In this document: positions 52,979 through 62,700 of the stretch, one piece after another
Numbering within the stretch: position 1 is the first letter of the stretch
Layout: each line of letters begins with the position of its first letter
Assembly: GCF_001465835.2 (NCBI RefSeq)
Contig: NZ_CP013661.2
Coordinates: forward strand, 2,472,501-2,536,500
Length of the DNA: 64,000 nt
From: Planococcus kocurii
Lineage (GTDB): Bacteria; Bacillota; Bacilli; Bacillales_A; Planococcaceae
Direction: 5' to 3'
Notes under the pieces: model-generated
Databases searched by the model: none
Told to the model about the DNA's origin: nothing
What the model saw: the letters and a program-made list of their open reading frames with translations, nothing else
Position numbers and translations under genes: made by a program

Positions 52979-54835
52979 TTAGTTACCAAACAGTTTTTCG
53001 AGTGAGTATTGATCTCCGAACAGCAGGTCGTATTGAATCATTTCGTATTGCTGTTTGGTGGTCTCCACTTTATCGGGAGTCACTTTATAAAGTTCGCCAT
53101 CTGCGTCTATTTTCACTTCGTTGGTGTAGCCCGGCATTTCCGCTTGGAAGTTTTCCAGTACTGCGTGATACAAAGGCTGCTCAATTCCAGCTAGGTCAAA
53201 GACGGTTGGTGCTAGGAAAGAGGGGCTGATTGTACCAAGGTCTGGAACTTCAGTGCCGTAGTTATTCCAAATAGCCAGCGGTGTGGATCTCATTTTCTTT
53301 TGATCTTCTAGGCTCCAATTAATGTCTCCTGCTCCGCGAGGGACATATCCAGCTTGCTTGAATAATTTATAGTCATTGCCGATCGCAGGTAAATGGTCTC
53401 CGAAAAAGACGACAATGGTTGGTTCGTCAGACGTTTCGTAATAATCGATCAAGCTCTTAAATGCAGCATCAGCGTCTGCGACTCCTTGTGTGTACGACCG
53501 CAACAATAAATTGAAAACGGGATCCACTCCAGGAGGTGTCTGCGTTTCGACAGTGAAATCTGGGTATTTATCCACGTTGTAACTCGTGTGGTTTTGCATC
53601 GTAATTGCATAGATAAATGACGGATCTTCATTCGCTTCTGTTTGTTCGATGATGGTATCGGTCACTTGCTGGTCAGAAACGTAAGGTCCTCGGTAGACAG
53701 GATCGGTAAACCCGTCAATATCAATGAATTCATCAAAACCGATATGTTTATACACTTCTTCCCGGTTCCAAAACCATTTCGGGTAAGGGTGAATGGCCGT
53801 CGTCTCATACCCGAGACTTGCCAAATAGTTAGGCATCGCCGGAATTTCACTTTTAATGTATTGCTGGTACGGAACGGAACCAGGCGGTAGGAACATATTG
53901 GTAAAACCCGTCAGCGCTTCGAACTCGACGTTACTCGTGCCGCCGCCAAAAGCAGGAGCCAAAATATGACCATCTTGCTGTGCTCTGACGTTTGGCATAG
54001 GGTCTTCATTAAACGACAACCCTTCAATCGACGTCGGGTCCCAGAAAGATTCGCTCATGATAAAGATGATGTTCGGATCTTGCTTAGCCGTTGAATTGGA
54101 TTGCGGTTCGACTTTAGTCAAGTTGTCAACAATATCCATCACGTTTTTTTCGTTGTAGCCACTTGGTGGCAGCACGATGGCACTTTGCATATTCAACATA
54201 AACGTCAACAAAAAGCCATTGGTTTTGTAATTGCGTTCTTGATCAAATGTCAGGTTGTTAATGTCGACATCTTTTAACGTGGACTCTACTTCAGGAATGG
54301 ACCGATAGAAAACAAAAATGCTCAAGTACGCGGCACCTAAACCAATAAACAGCATACGAACCCATGGGTTTAAGCGAATCCAGCGCTTTGGCTTTTTGAT
54401 AAACAGAAACACCGAAATGGCGACAATGACCGCCACGATAAGTCCGAAAACAAGAATAACTTGTGTCAAGTTGATCGTTTCATATAAATTTGGCAATAAA
54501 TTCAATACATTATTATAAAGCAACAAATCCCAAGGGTATAAAAATTCCCCTAAGAAACTGAATTTATAATAGCTGAAAACAGCCAGAGTCACCACTAACG
54601 CATTGGTGACGACAAAACTAACAAAATAACGATTAAAGATTCCTAAAAACACGATGAACAAGCTAAAAACAATCATGTAATTAAAGAAAAAGGCTTCTTT
54701 GTGATCACTGCGCCACACAGCGCGTTCAGCGTAACTACCGTTCAAATAGGTTTCAATTCCATTCACCAACAAAAAGAAATAAAACATGGTGGCTAACATC
54801 ACCAAAACCGGCTTGTAGCTCCATTTGACTTTCAT
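52979..54835 (-). CDS. ltaS: LtaS-type lipoteichoic acid synthase / sulfatase-fold phosphoglycerol transferase
   Basis: A 618-residue membrane enzyme: five N-terminal helices (to about residue 190) and an extracytoplasmic sulfatase-fold domain that polymerises glycerol phosphate from phosphatidylglycerol. Metal and catalytic motifs: IIFIMSESFWDPT (Glu), Thr300 nucleophile in GGGTSNVEFEALTG, FVVFFGDHLP (Asp-His). Thr300 matches the nucleophile number of Staphylococcus LtaS. The ATG at 54835 follows GAGGTG; upstream in-frame codons lack a site. Whether it is LtaS proper or a paralogue cannot be told. It is flanked by inverted REP elements. Confidence 0.87.
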   Translation of the reverse strand: MKVKWSYKPVLVMLATMFYFFLLVNGIETYLNGSYAERAVWRSDHKEAFFFNYMIVFSLFIVFLGIFNRYFVSFVVTNALVVTLAVFSYYKFSFLGEFLYPWDLLLYNNVLNLLPNLYETINLTQVILVFGLIVAVIVAISVFLFIKKPKRWIRLNPWVRMLFIGLGAAYLSIFVFYRSIPEVESTLKDVDINNLTFDQERNYKTNGFLLTFMLNMQSAIVLPPSGYNEKNVMDIVDNLTKVEPQSNSTAKQDPNIIFIMSESFWDPTSIEGLSFNEDPMPNVRAQQDGHILAPAFGGGTSNVEFEALTGFTNMFLPPGSVPYQQYIKSEIPAMPNYLASLGYETTAIHPYPKWFWNREEVYKHIGFDEFIDIDGFTDPVYRGPYVSDQQVTDTIIEQTEANEDPSFIYAITMQNHTSYNVDKYPDFTVETQTPPGVDPVFNLLLRSYTQGVADADAAFKSLIDYYETSDEPTIVVFFGDHLPAIGNDYKLFKQAGYVPRGAGDINWSLEDQKKMRSTPLAIWNNYGTEVPDLGTISPSFLAPTVFDLAGIEQPLYHAVLENFQAEMPGYTNEVKIDADGELYKVTPDKVETTKQQYEMIQYDLLFGDQYSLEKLFGN

Positions 54836-54903
54836 GTAAATCACCTCAAAAAAATTTTTCGACTTTGCTGCTCCTGCTGCAATCGGAATATCGACTACCC
54901 TCA

Positions 54904-54932
54904 AGTATAAAGGAAGTACAAGAGGCAAGCAA
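54904..54932 (-). promoter_or_regulatory. Candidate promoter for the ltaS-like gene
   Basis: On the minus strand TTGCTT (54932-54927) and TATACT (54909-54904) are 17 bases apart. The -35 touches the end of REP element 3. Confidence 0.4.
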
Positions 54933-54969
54933 ATTGCGCGAGAGTTGTGTGGGTGCCTGGCACCCATAC
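54932..54969 (-). repeat. REP-like palindromic element 3
   Basis: Arms GTGTGGGTGCC-T-GGCACCCATAC with one G-T mismatch; the tail AATTGCGCGAGAGTT is on the left, toward ltaS. It is a 35-base identical inverted copy of element 2. Confidence 0.9.
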
Positions 54970-55109
54970 AATATACCCAAAATTTAAAGAAAAAACGGTC
55001 AACAAGATAGCTTTGGAACCATGGACTTTTGATGTGTAAAATGGAAAAATGAAGGTGAATTAATTAATTGATAATTTCGATAATTTTATCTTGAAAGGGA
55101 GGAACCAAG

Positions 55110-58100
55110 ATGAGGGAAACAAGTTTTTGGTTAATGGTGTTCATCTTATTGATCAGTAGTGTCACAGGGTTCAGTAGTCCGGTCGCATCAAAAGCGCCAA
55201 ATCCCGAAGTGAAGCTGTCGAAAACCTTAGTAAAGCCGCAGTCACCAAAAGAAAAAGTGCGAATCATCATTGAATTACAAGAACAGCCGACGATTGAAAT
55301 CGCAACGACGAAGGGTGTTCTTTACAAAGAGTTGCCGGAAAGTCAGAAACAACGCATTGAAGCGGCTGCCGCTAAAAAACAAAAAACGGCACAAACAGCT
55401 ATTACGAAAGTGGCACCCAAAATCGATTATCTTCAAACGTTTACAGCGGTCTTTAACGGTTTCTCAGCAGAAGTTATTGCGGGACAAGTAGCCGAAATCG
55501 CGGAGTTGCCAAGTGTTAAAGCTGTATATGAAGCGACGGAGTATAAACGTCCTGCAGTCCAGCCGACGATGAAATACGCCAAAGAACTGGTTCAAGCGCA
55601 ACAAGCCTGGCGTGATTATGGCTTTAAAGGAGAAGGCATGATTGTCGGAGTAATCGATACAGGCATTGACTCGGGACATCGCGACATGAAACTGAGCGAT
55701 AACAAGACGGCTACCTTAACAAAAGGCCAAGTCGATGCGTTTGTCTCGGATCACGCAATTGAAGAAGGTGCATTTTTCACAGAAAAAGTACCGTTTGGTT
55801 ACAATTATATGGACGCCAACACTGAAATTCGTGACGTGGCACCGGGTGCTTCGATGCACGGCATGCACGTAGCCGGAACGATTGGTGCAAATGGCGATGA
55901 AAAAAAGGGCGGCATTAAAGGTGTTGCTCCGGAAGCGCAATTGTTGGCACTGAAAGTGTTCGGCAACGACGCTTTATACCCAACAACTTTCGGTGATATT
56001 TACATTAAAGCGATGGACGACGCCATTAAACTTGGTGCAGACGTTATCAACATGTCGCTCGGCGCCACCGCTGGATTTGTCGATACGTCGAGTCCTGAAC
56101 AGCAAGCAGTAGAACGTGCGACAAATAATGGGATTTTAGTAGCGATTTCTGCTGGCAACGAAGACATGCTGGGGTCTGGTTTTCAAGCACCTTTTGCCAA
56201 AAACCAAGACTACGGTTTGATTGGTACACCGGGAACTTCGGTGGATTCGTTCGGGGTAGCGTCATTTGAAAATACAGTGATTACAACGGAGAGTTTTGTC
56301 TACAGCGTAGACGGCAAAGTGTCGGCTCGTGCGCTATACTTGCCGGCAAACGAAGTCGACCCGCAAAAACTACCAGATGCTTCTTATCAAATGGTTGAAG
56401 TTGGACTCGGTATGCCTGAGGATTTTGAAGGCAAAGACTTGACCGATAAATTCGCGTTGATTGCACGCGGCACCATTCCATTTGCGGAAAAAGCTTTTGC
56501 AGCGCAGTCTGCTGGAGCAGCAGGGGTTATTATTTACAACAACACGACAGGACCCGTTAATATGGAATGGGATCCGTCTATTACCATTCCGTTTTTGTCG
56601 ACACTTCAAAAAGATGGATTGGCCATGAAAGCAGCATTACAAGCTGGAAAAGCGGTCACCATTGCGTTTGACGGAAAAGAGCTTGAGACGCCGAATCCAA
56701 ATGCCGGTAAAATGAGTGATTTTACGTCTTGGGGACCAACACCCAACTTGGATTTTAAGCCAGAAATCACTGCACCTGGAGGTAATATTTTCTCGACGCT
56801 AAATGACAACGACTACGGGTTGATGAGTGGTACATCGATGGCGGCACCACACGTAGCAGGAGGAACGGCATTGATTTTTCAGCGCATTGAAGAGCTTGGC
56901 TTAGCAGGCAGAGACCGCGTTGAGTTCGCCAAAAACTTGCTGATGAATACGGCCAATCCAGTTGAACTGGTAGCGGGTCAATTCGTGTCACCAAGACGTC
57001 AAGGCGCAGGACTGATGCAGTTGCACGACGCCTTATCGACCGACGTAATCGTCACGGACGGAGCGACTGGTGACGCCAAAGTCGCGTTAAAAGAACTGAC
57101 AAAAAATCAACTCACCATCAAGTTGCAAGCTGAAAATTTCTCAGACACGGCAGCAACTTACGCAATCACAGTTAACGTTCAAACCGATGCAATTGCAAAA
57201 CACAAAAAGCGCAAGATCAACACGACCGATCCTAATCGAGCAGGATCAAAAGTGGTAACAGATCTCGTCAACATTACCGCACCCGACCTTGTGACGGTAC
57301 CAGCAAATGGCACGACAGAAATTCAAGTGACGATCGATGCGTCAACTTTAGTAGGACGTCCCGAATTTAAAGCGTTCACTAACGGCTTTTTCATCGACGG
57401 GTTTATTACATTAACCGATGCGAGCGAAGAAGTGACCGGCAACACGCCGCTGACTGTGCCATATTTTGGCTTTAATGGCAAATGGGACGCAGCGTCGATT
57501 TTTGATGACGTCGCATGGAGCCCAGAAACGTTTTACGCTTCGACATTTTTAACGGACGATTTTGGATTGATCGTCAACGGCGGCAGCCACCAACAAGGTT
57601 TTGTTCCTGAGCGTTTTGCTTTTTCACCAAATGGCGACGGGAGCCGGGAGTCGATTATTCCCGTATTTTCGCTGTTGCGTAACGCCAAAGCGTTGGAAGT
57701 AAACGTGCTGGACGCGGATGGCAAGAAACTCCGGACCTTGCAGACAGGAAAAAACCTAGTGAAAAACTTCACGGAAAGCTTCTCCTATTATTATGATTTT
57801 TTCAACGAATGGAACGGCGAAGTGCTCGGCAAGCCAGTTAAAGACGGCCAGTATCAACTGCAAATGCGTGCGGTTATTGATTATCCAGGTGCTAAATGGC
57901 AGTCACGAGTCATGCCGATTTTAGTGGATACCGTGGCACCTAAAGCAACTGCTACGTTGGATACGAAAACGGGCACGGTGAAAGTCACCAGCTTTACCGA
58001 TAACAAAGAAGGCGGAGGACCTGACCGTTGGGAAGTGTTCCATAACGGTGTGGAACTAACGCAAGCTCCGGACAGCTTTGAAGACCAGTCGTTATCACCG

Positions 58101-58769
58101 AGCGTCAAGAGCTACAAATTGCCTGTGGCCATCAAAAAAGGCGACAAGCTAAACGCGGTATTCCATGATACCGCCGGCAATAAAATCACAGTGCCACTAA
58201 CCGGTATTGTTGCAGATACACAACAACCAGCAGTGTCCATCATCTCGCCGGGGCTTTTCGAAGTGCTAAGTACGAAGAGAGTCGGCGTATTCGGTGTCGT
58301 AGAAGACCAGTCACGTATCGTCTCAGTAACCGTTAACGGTGAAAAAGCCGAACGCTTTGACGGACTGTTTTTCCAACACACCTTAACACTCAAAGACGGG
58401 CGTAACGACATCTTCGCTAAAGCCGTCGACGAAGCTGGCAACGAACTCGAAGTACGCAGCCAAGTGTTAATCGATACACAGCCGGCGCTACTGAAATTTT
58501 TGGATCTGCCAGAAACTGTGGGTGCAGAAGCAGATTCTGCAGAAGTAAGGTTTAATGTCTCAGACAACATGAACGCCATCCAAGTGTATGTAATCGACAG
58601 CGAAGTTTTTCGCCAAGACATGACCGAGCCCTACGGCGAAGTCGGCTTTGATGAAGACATCACCATCACGGTTCCAGTTGCTGCTCTAGGTGATAACAAA
58701 TTCACCTTGAAAGTCATCGACGCAGCAGGACATGTCACAGAAGAAAGCTTCACGATCAAGAAACAGTGA
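55110..58769 (+). CDS. Large secreted subtilisin-family (S8) protease, lactocepin-like
   Basis: A 1219-residue exported serine protease. Signal peptide to about residue 27; inhibitor I9 propeptide (about 50-145); S8 domain with Asp183 (GVIDTGIDS), His250 (HGMHVAGT), oxyanion Asn region (AISAGNED) and Ser576 (GTSMAAPHVAGG). A PA insert lies between (FALIARGTIPFAEKAFAAQSAGAAGVIIYN, about 430-530). C-terminal Fn3-like and Ig-like repeats follow (about 640-1219; the last three are AVSIISPGLFEVLSTKRVG.., etc.). No SLH, LPXTG or other anchor seen, so it may be released. GGGAGG lies before the ATG. Confidence 0.92.
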   Translation: MRETSFWLMVFILLISSVTGFSSPVASKAPNPEVKLSKTLVKPQSPKEKVRIIIELQEQPTIEIATTKGVLYKELPESQKQRIEAAAAKKQKTAQTAITKVAPKIDYLQTFTAVFNGFSAEVIAGQVAEIAELPSVKAVYEATEYKRPAVQPTMKYAKELVQAQQAWRDYGFKGEGMIVGVIDTGIDSGHRDMKLSDNKTATLTKGQVDAFVSDHAIEEGAFFTEKVPFGYNYMDANTEIRDVAPGASMHGMHVAGTIGANGDEKKGGIKGVAPEAQLLALKVFGNDALYPTTFGDIYIKAMDDAIKLGADVINMSLGATAGFVDTSSPEQQAVERATNNGILVAISAGNEDMLGSGFQAPFAKNQDYGLIGTPGTSVDSFGVASFENTVITTESFVYSVDGKVSARALYLPANEVDPQKLPDASYQMVEVGLGMPEDFEGKDLTDKFALIARGTIPFAEKAFAAQSAGAAGVIIYNNTTGPVNMEWDPSITIPFLSTLQKDGLAMKAALQAGKAVTIAFDGKELETPNPNAGKMSDFTSWGPTPNLDFKPEITAPGGNIFSTLNDNDYGLMSGTSMAAPHVAGGTALIFQRIEELGLAGRDRVEFAKNLLMNTANPVELVAGQFVSPRRQGAGLMQLHDALSTDVIVTDGATGDAKVALKELTKNQLTIKLQAENFSDTAATYAITVNVQTDAIAKHKKRKINTTDPNRAGSKVVTDLVNITAPDLVTVPANGTTEIQVTIDASTLVGRPEFKAFTNGFFIDGFITLTDASEEVTGNTPLTVPYFGFNGKWDAASIFDDVAWSPETFYASTFLTDDFGLIVNGGSHQQGFVPERFAFSPNGDGSRESIIPVFSLLRNAKALEVNVLDADGKKLRTLQTGKNLVKNFTESFSYYYDFFNEWNGEVLGKPVKDGQYQLQMRAVIDYPGAKWQSRVMPILVDTVAPKATATLDTKTGTVKVTSFTDNKEGGGPDRWEVFHNGVELTQAPDSFEDQSLSPSVKSYKLPVAIKKGDKLNAVFHDTAGNKITVPLTGIVADTQQPAVSIISPGLFEVLSTKRVGVFGVVEDQSRIVSVTVNGEKAERFDGLFFQHTLTLKDGRNDIFAKAVDEAGNELEVRSQVLIDTQPALLKFLDLPETVGAEADSAEVRFNVSDNMNAIQVYVIDSEVFRQDMTEPYGEVGFDEDITITVPVAALGDNKFTLKVIDAAGHVTEESFTIKKQ

Positions 58770-58788
58770 GTGAATAATAGAGTGTTTG

Positions 58789-58833
58789 ATTGTTTGGGTG
58801 CCAGGCACCCAAACAATTCAAACACAATTCAAA
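58789..58833 (+). repeat. REP-like palindromic element 4
   Basis: Perfect 14-bp arms ATTGTTTGGGTGCC-A-GGCACCCAAACAAT, followed by a tail with ATTC and CAATTC, toward the transposase gene. It lies 20 bases after the protease stop and may act as its 3' hairpin. Confidence 0.92.
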
Positions 58834-59009
58834 AAAATATTTTGAAAGAGAATTTGCAGGTTATCGAGTGGTTTCACAGTGAAAAATTAGTTTTGAGTCA
58901 GTATGCGTACATAAATCCAAGTTATTGTCTTTTTAGAACAATTGACGAACCTCAATCTTATTTCTACTATAGTTATAATCAGTAGTTGAAAAGGAAGGAG
59001 CGTGAAACG

Positions 59010-59591
59010 ATGGGGAGAAGTCGACGTATTTGGACTCCGCATGCATACGAACATGTTGTGATGAGAGGCAACAACAGGCAAGCGATTTTTCAAGAGAAAT
59101 CAGATATCGACGCTTTTTTTAGAGTCTTAACGTATGCACACGAAAAGTACCCGTTTACCATGTTGGCCTATTGCTTAATGACCAACCATTACCACTTATT
59201 GATCCGCTCACCCGAAGTCCCGTTAAGCAAGCTAATGGCGCTCATCAACAAACGCTACAGCGATTATCACAAGAAAAAATACAACTACAGCGGCTATTTT
59301 TACGAAAGCCGTTATTATTCGGGCAAAGCCATAACCCACAAAAGCATCCTCGCAGTTAGCCGATACGTCCACAGAAACCCCATAGATACCAGTACCCCCA
59401 TGGTAGCCACAATGAAAGACTATCCACACAGCTCGTACCGATTATACGCAGATGCGCTACAAGCCCCCTATCAATTCCTCGATTTAAGTTATTTGCCAAC
59501 CCTTCTGCCAAGGCCATATTCCAAATGCTTAACGGGTTATTTGATGTACTGCGAAGAACGGGATCTTCCGGAGAGGAGAGATGGGGAATAG
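59010..59591 (+). CDS. REP-associated tyrosine transposase (RAYT, Y1_Tnp family)
   Basis: A 193-residue HUH-superfamily single-strand transposase. N-terminal MGRSRRIWTPHAYEHVVMRGNNRQAIFQ is typical of RAYTs; the metal-binding HUH pair is His60-Tyr-His62 (MTNHYHLLIRS) and the nucleophile is Tyr83 or Tyr86 in NKRYSDYHKK; the GYFYESRYYS motif follows. Such enzymes nick and join palindromic REP sequences and are usually domesticated single-copy genes. The ATG at 59010 lies 9 bases after AAGGAG; a TTG at 58986 is less likely. Inverted REP elements stand on both sides with tails facing in. Confidence 0.93.
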   Translation: MGRSRRIWTPHAYEHVVMRGNNRQAIFQEKSDIDAFFRVLTYAHEKYPFTMLAYCLMTNHYHLLIRSPEVPLSKLMALINKRYSDYHKKKYNYSGYFYESRYYSGKAITHKSILAVSRYVHRNPIDTSTPMVATMKDYPHSSYRLYADALQAPYQFLDLSYLPTLLPRPYSKCLTGYLMYCEERDLPERRDGE

Positions 59592-59632
59592 AATTGTACG
59601 AGAATTGAGCGGGTGCCAGGCACCAAATAAGA
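59591..59632 (-). repeat. REP-like palindromic element 5
   Basis: Tail GAATTG..GAGAATTG first, then GGTGCC-A-GGCACC-AAATAA. The orientation is opposite to element 4; the tail begins at the last base of the transposase stop codon. Only the 6-bp inner arms pair. Confidence 0.85.
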
Positions 59633-59727
59633 AAATTATTTCATTATTTGCATAAATTTAATAAAGCGTTTACAATTTTGCGCTATACTTGATAAGTAAC
59701 TCATTCTATTCAAAGGAAGTGGAGCTT

Positions 59728-62700
59728 TTGTCGAGAAACACATGGACGAAGATTTTTTTGAGTTTACTACTGGTTTTGTCTGCAGTACTGCCTTACACAG
59801 CAGCAACTGCAACTGCTGCAGAACCGATTACGGTAGCTGAAGCCATTGCGAATAATTCCGGTTCGGCTACGGTGAAAGGATTTATCGTCGGGACAGTCAT
59901 TAGCAACACTAGCTACGACCAAGAAGCGCCTTTTGCAGCTGCTTCAAATCTAGGGCTTGCTGATTCACCAAATGAAACCGATCCGACGAAAATTCTTCCA
60001 GTTCAGTTGCCATCAAGTTCCGCAATTCGTGCAGGTTTAAACTTGGTGAACAATCCAACTAAGTTTAAAGCAGAAGTGACCATTACAGGTTCATTAGAAA
60101 CTTACTTTACAACAGCAGGTCTAAAGTCTCCAACGGCTTTCACGATTCTGTCTGAAGGTGAAGTACCACCTGAGGCAACTGTCGTCGATACGTTGGCACA
60201 AGCGCGCACGATGTCGGGCAAACTCGTCCAAGTTGACGCCACGGTGACAACAGGCATAGGATTTTGGGGCGCGACTGCCTTTTATGTACAAGACGATACA
60301 GCTGGCATGTACGTTTATGCTTCAAACGCCACCGTTGCACCGGGAGACAAGGTGCGGTTGACGGGAACGGTCGCGGAGTATAGCGGCGAGCTTCAGCTGC
60401 AGCCGAATACAATAGAAGTTCTTTCTACAGGCAACGACTTGCCGTCCGCTCAAACCGTTACACCGACCGCTATCAATGAACAGACACAAGGCGAGCGTAT
60501 TGAATTAGAAAATGTGACCATCACAAACTTGAAATCCGTTAACGATTTTGGAACGTTTGAGTTTTCGGCAACAGCTGAAAACGGTGAAACGGTCACCATT
60601 CGTAACGATAACCGCAACGGACTAAACTTCGAACAATTTACGAAGCAATACAAAGAAGGCGATTTAATCCATGTCAGCGGAATCGCTTCAAAGTTCAACG
60701 CTTCTTATCAGGTGAAAACACTCGGCTTCGAGAGCTTTGACCTTGTGAATAAGCCAGCTGTCTATGTGGATGTGTTTCCAGGTGTCGTTTCGGAAGGCAC
60801 TGAAATCACGCTAGCTTCAGGCTGGAAAAACGCCGCTATTTACTATACGCTTGACGGTTCCACACCAACTGCCGCAAGCACCAAATACACAGCGCCAATC
60901 GTTTTGACAAAAGACGTAACGATCAAAGCCATCGCCATCACGGACGAAACGTCTGAGATTTTTACTTTTACTTACACCGTTTTGAAAACAGGCGCCTTGA
61001 AAATCCGTGATATTCAAGGCGCGAATCATTACTCAGATTACCAAGGTGTCGTTGTCAATGAAATCGTCGGTGTCGTGACACACGTCTACAACTCGGCAAA
61101 CTTCGTCATTCAAGACATCAATCCAGATGATGATGTGACAACTTCAGAAGCATTGATGGTCAATAAAGCATCAAATGGTCTTCAACTTGGTGACCTGGTT
61201 ACCATCACCGGAACTGTAGAAGAGCATTTCCAAGAAGGCTATTCAGATGCAAAAGATAACGATTTACCAATCACGCGTATTCGTGCGACTGACGCAACCA
61301 AAACAGCAACAGCCGCACTTCCTGAACCCATTGTCATTGGAAAAGACGTTCAACCGCCATCTGAGATTATCGATAACGATGGCTTAACATCGTTTGATCC
61401 GACAGAAGACGGCGTTGATTTCTGGGAATCCCTTGAACTTATGCGCTTAGCTGTACCAAACGCACAGGTTGTGGGACCACAAAACTACGGCGAAGTGGTC
61501 GTCGTTGCTGAAAACTCACCAGGCACAGAATTCCATAAACAAGGTGGAATTTTGCTTTCAGAAAATGACTATAACCCAGAACGCATTACCGTCGATTTCA
61601 ACAATGAAAACTACGTAGCCAAGGCAGGCGACTCGTTTACCGGTAATATTATCGGCGTAATGGGCTTCGGCTTTGGTAACTACAAGCTATGGGCGACAGA
61701 AAATGATTTACCAACGCTTAAAGACGGCGGCACGAAGCCGGAACAAACATGGATTGCTAAGCAAAAAGACGAACTGACGGTAGCCGCTTATAATGTAGAA
61801 AATTTTTCTGCAGATCCGAGTCATACATCTGATACCAAAGCACAGCGCATTGCAGAGTCGTTCGTTAACGACTTAAACTCACCAGACATCATCGTTATGG
61901 TAGAAGTACAAGACAATGACGGCCCGGTTGCATCAGGAAACAGTGACGCAACGTTAAGCTATGAACGGTTGATTCAAGACATCAAAACAGCAGGCGGTCC
62001 AACATATGCCTGGACTGACATCGCACCTGAATACAACAAAGACGGTGGGCAACCAGGTGGCAACATCCGTGTCGGGTATTTGTATAATCCTGAACGCGTA
62101 ACCTTGTCAGAAGGAACAAAAGGCACTGCAACTCAAGACAACTCGTGGGTAGACGGCGAACTGGCTTTGAATCCAGGACGCGTTCAACCAATCGCAATGC
62201 CAAACACCCGTAAACCAATTGCTGCACAATTTGACTTCCAAGGTGAGCAGGTCGTCGTTATTGGCGCTCACTTAAACTCAAAAGGTGGAGACCAGCCACT
62301 ATTCGGCAAAAACCAGCCGCCTGTTCTTGGCTCTGTTGCAGAGCGCATTGAACTGGCAACAGCGATTAACGGCTTTATCGCGGATGGACTTAAACAAAAT
62401 CCAGACTTGAACGTGATCGTTGCAGGAGACATGAATGATTTCGAATTTACGCCTGCGCTAGCCGCATTAAAAGGCGATATTTTAACGAATAAAGTCGAAG
62501 ATGTGCCAGTAGAAGATCGCTTTTCGTATTATTACCAAGGAAATTCACAAGTACTCGATCACTTGCTTGTGACGAACAACTTGGCACAACGTACAGAACT
62601 GGATATGGTCCACATTAACGCGATGTTCATGGAACAACAGGGCCGCGCATCAGATCATGATCCGCTACTAGCACAAATTGCCTTCGAAAAACCATCAGTT

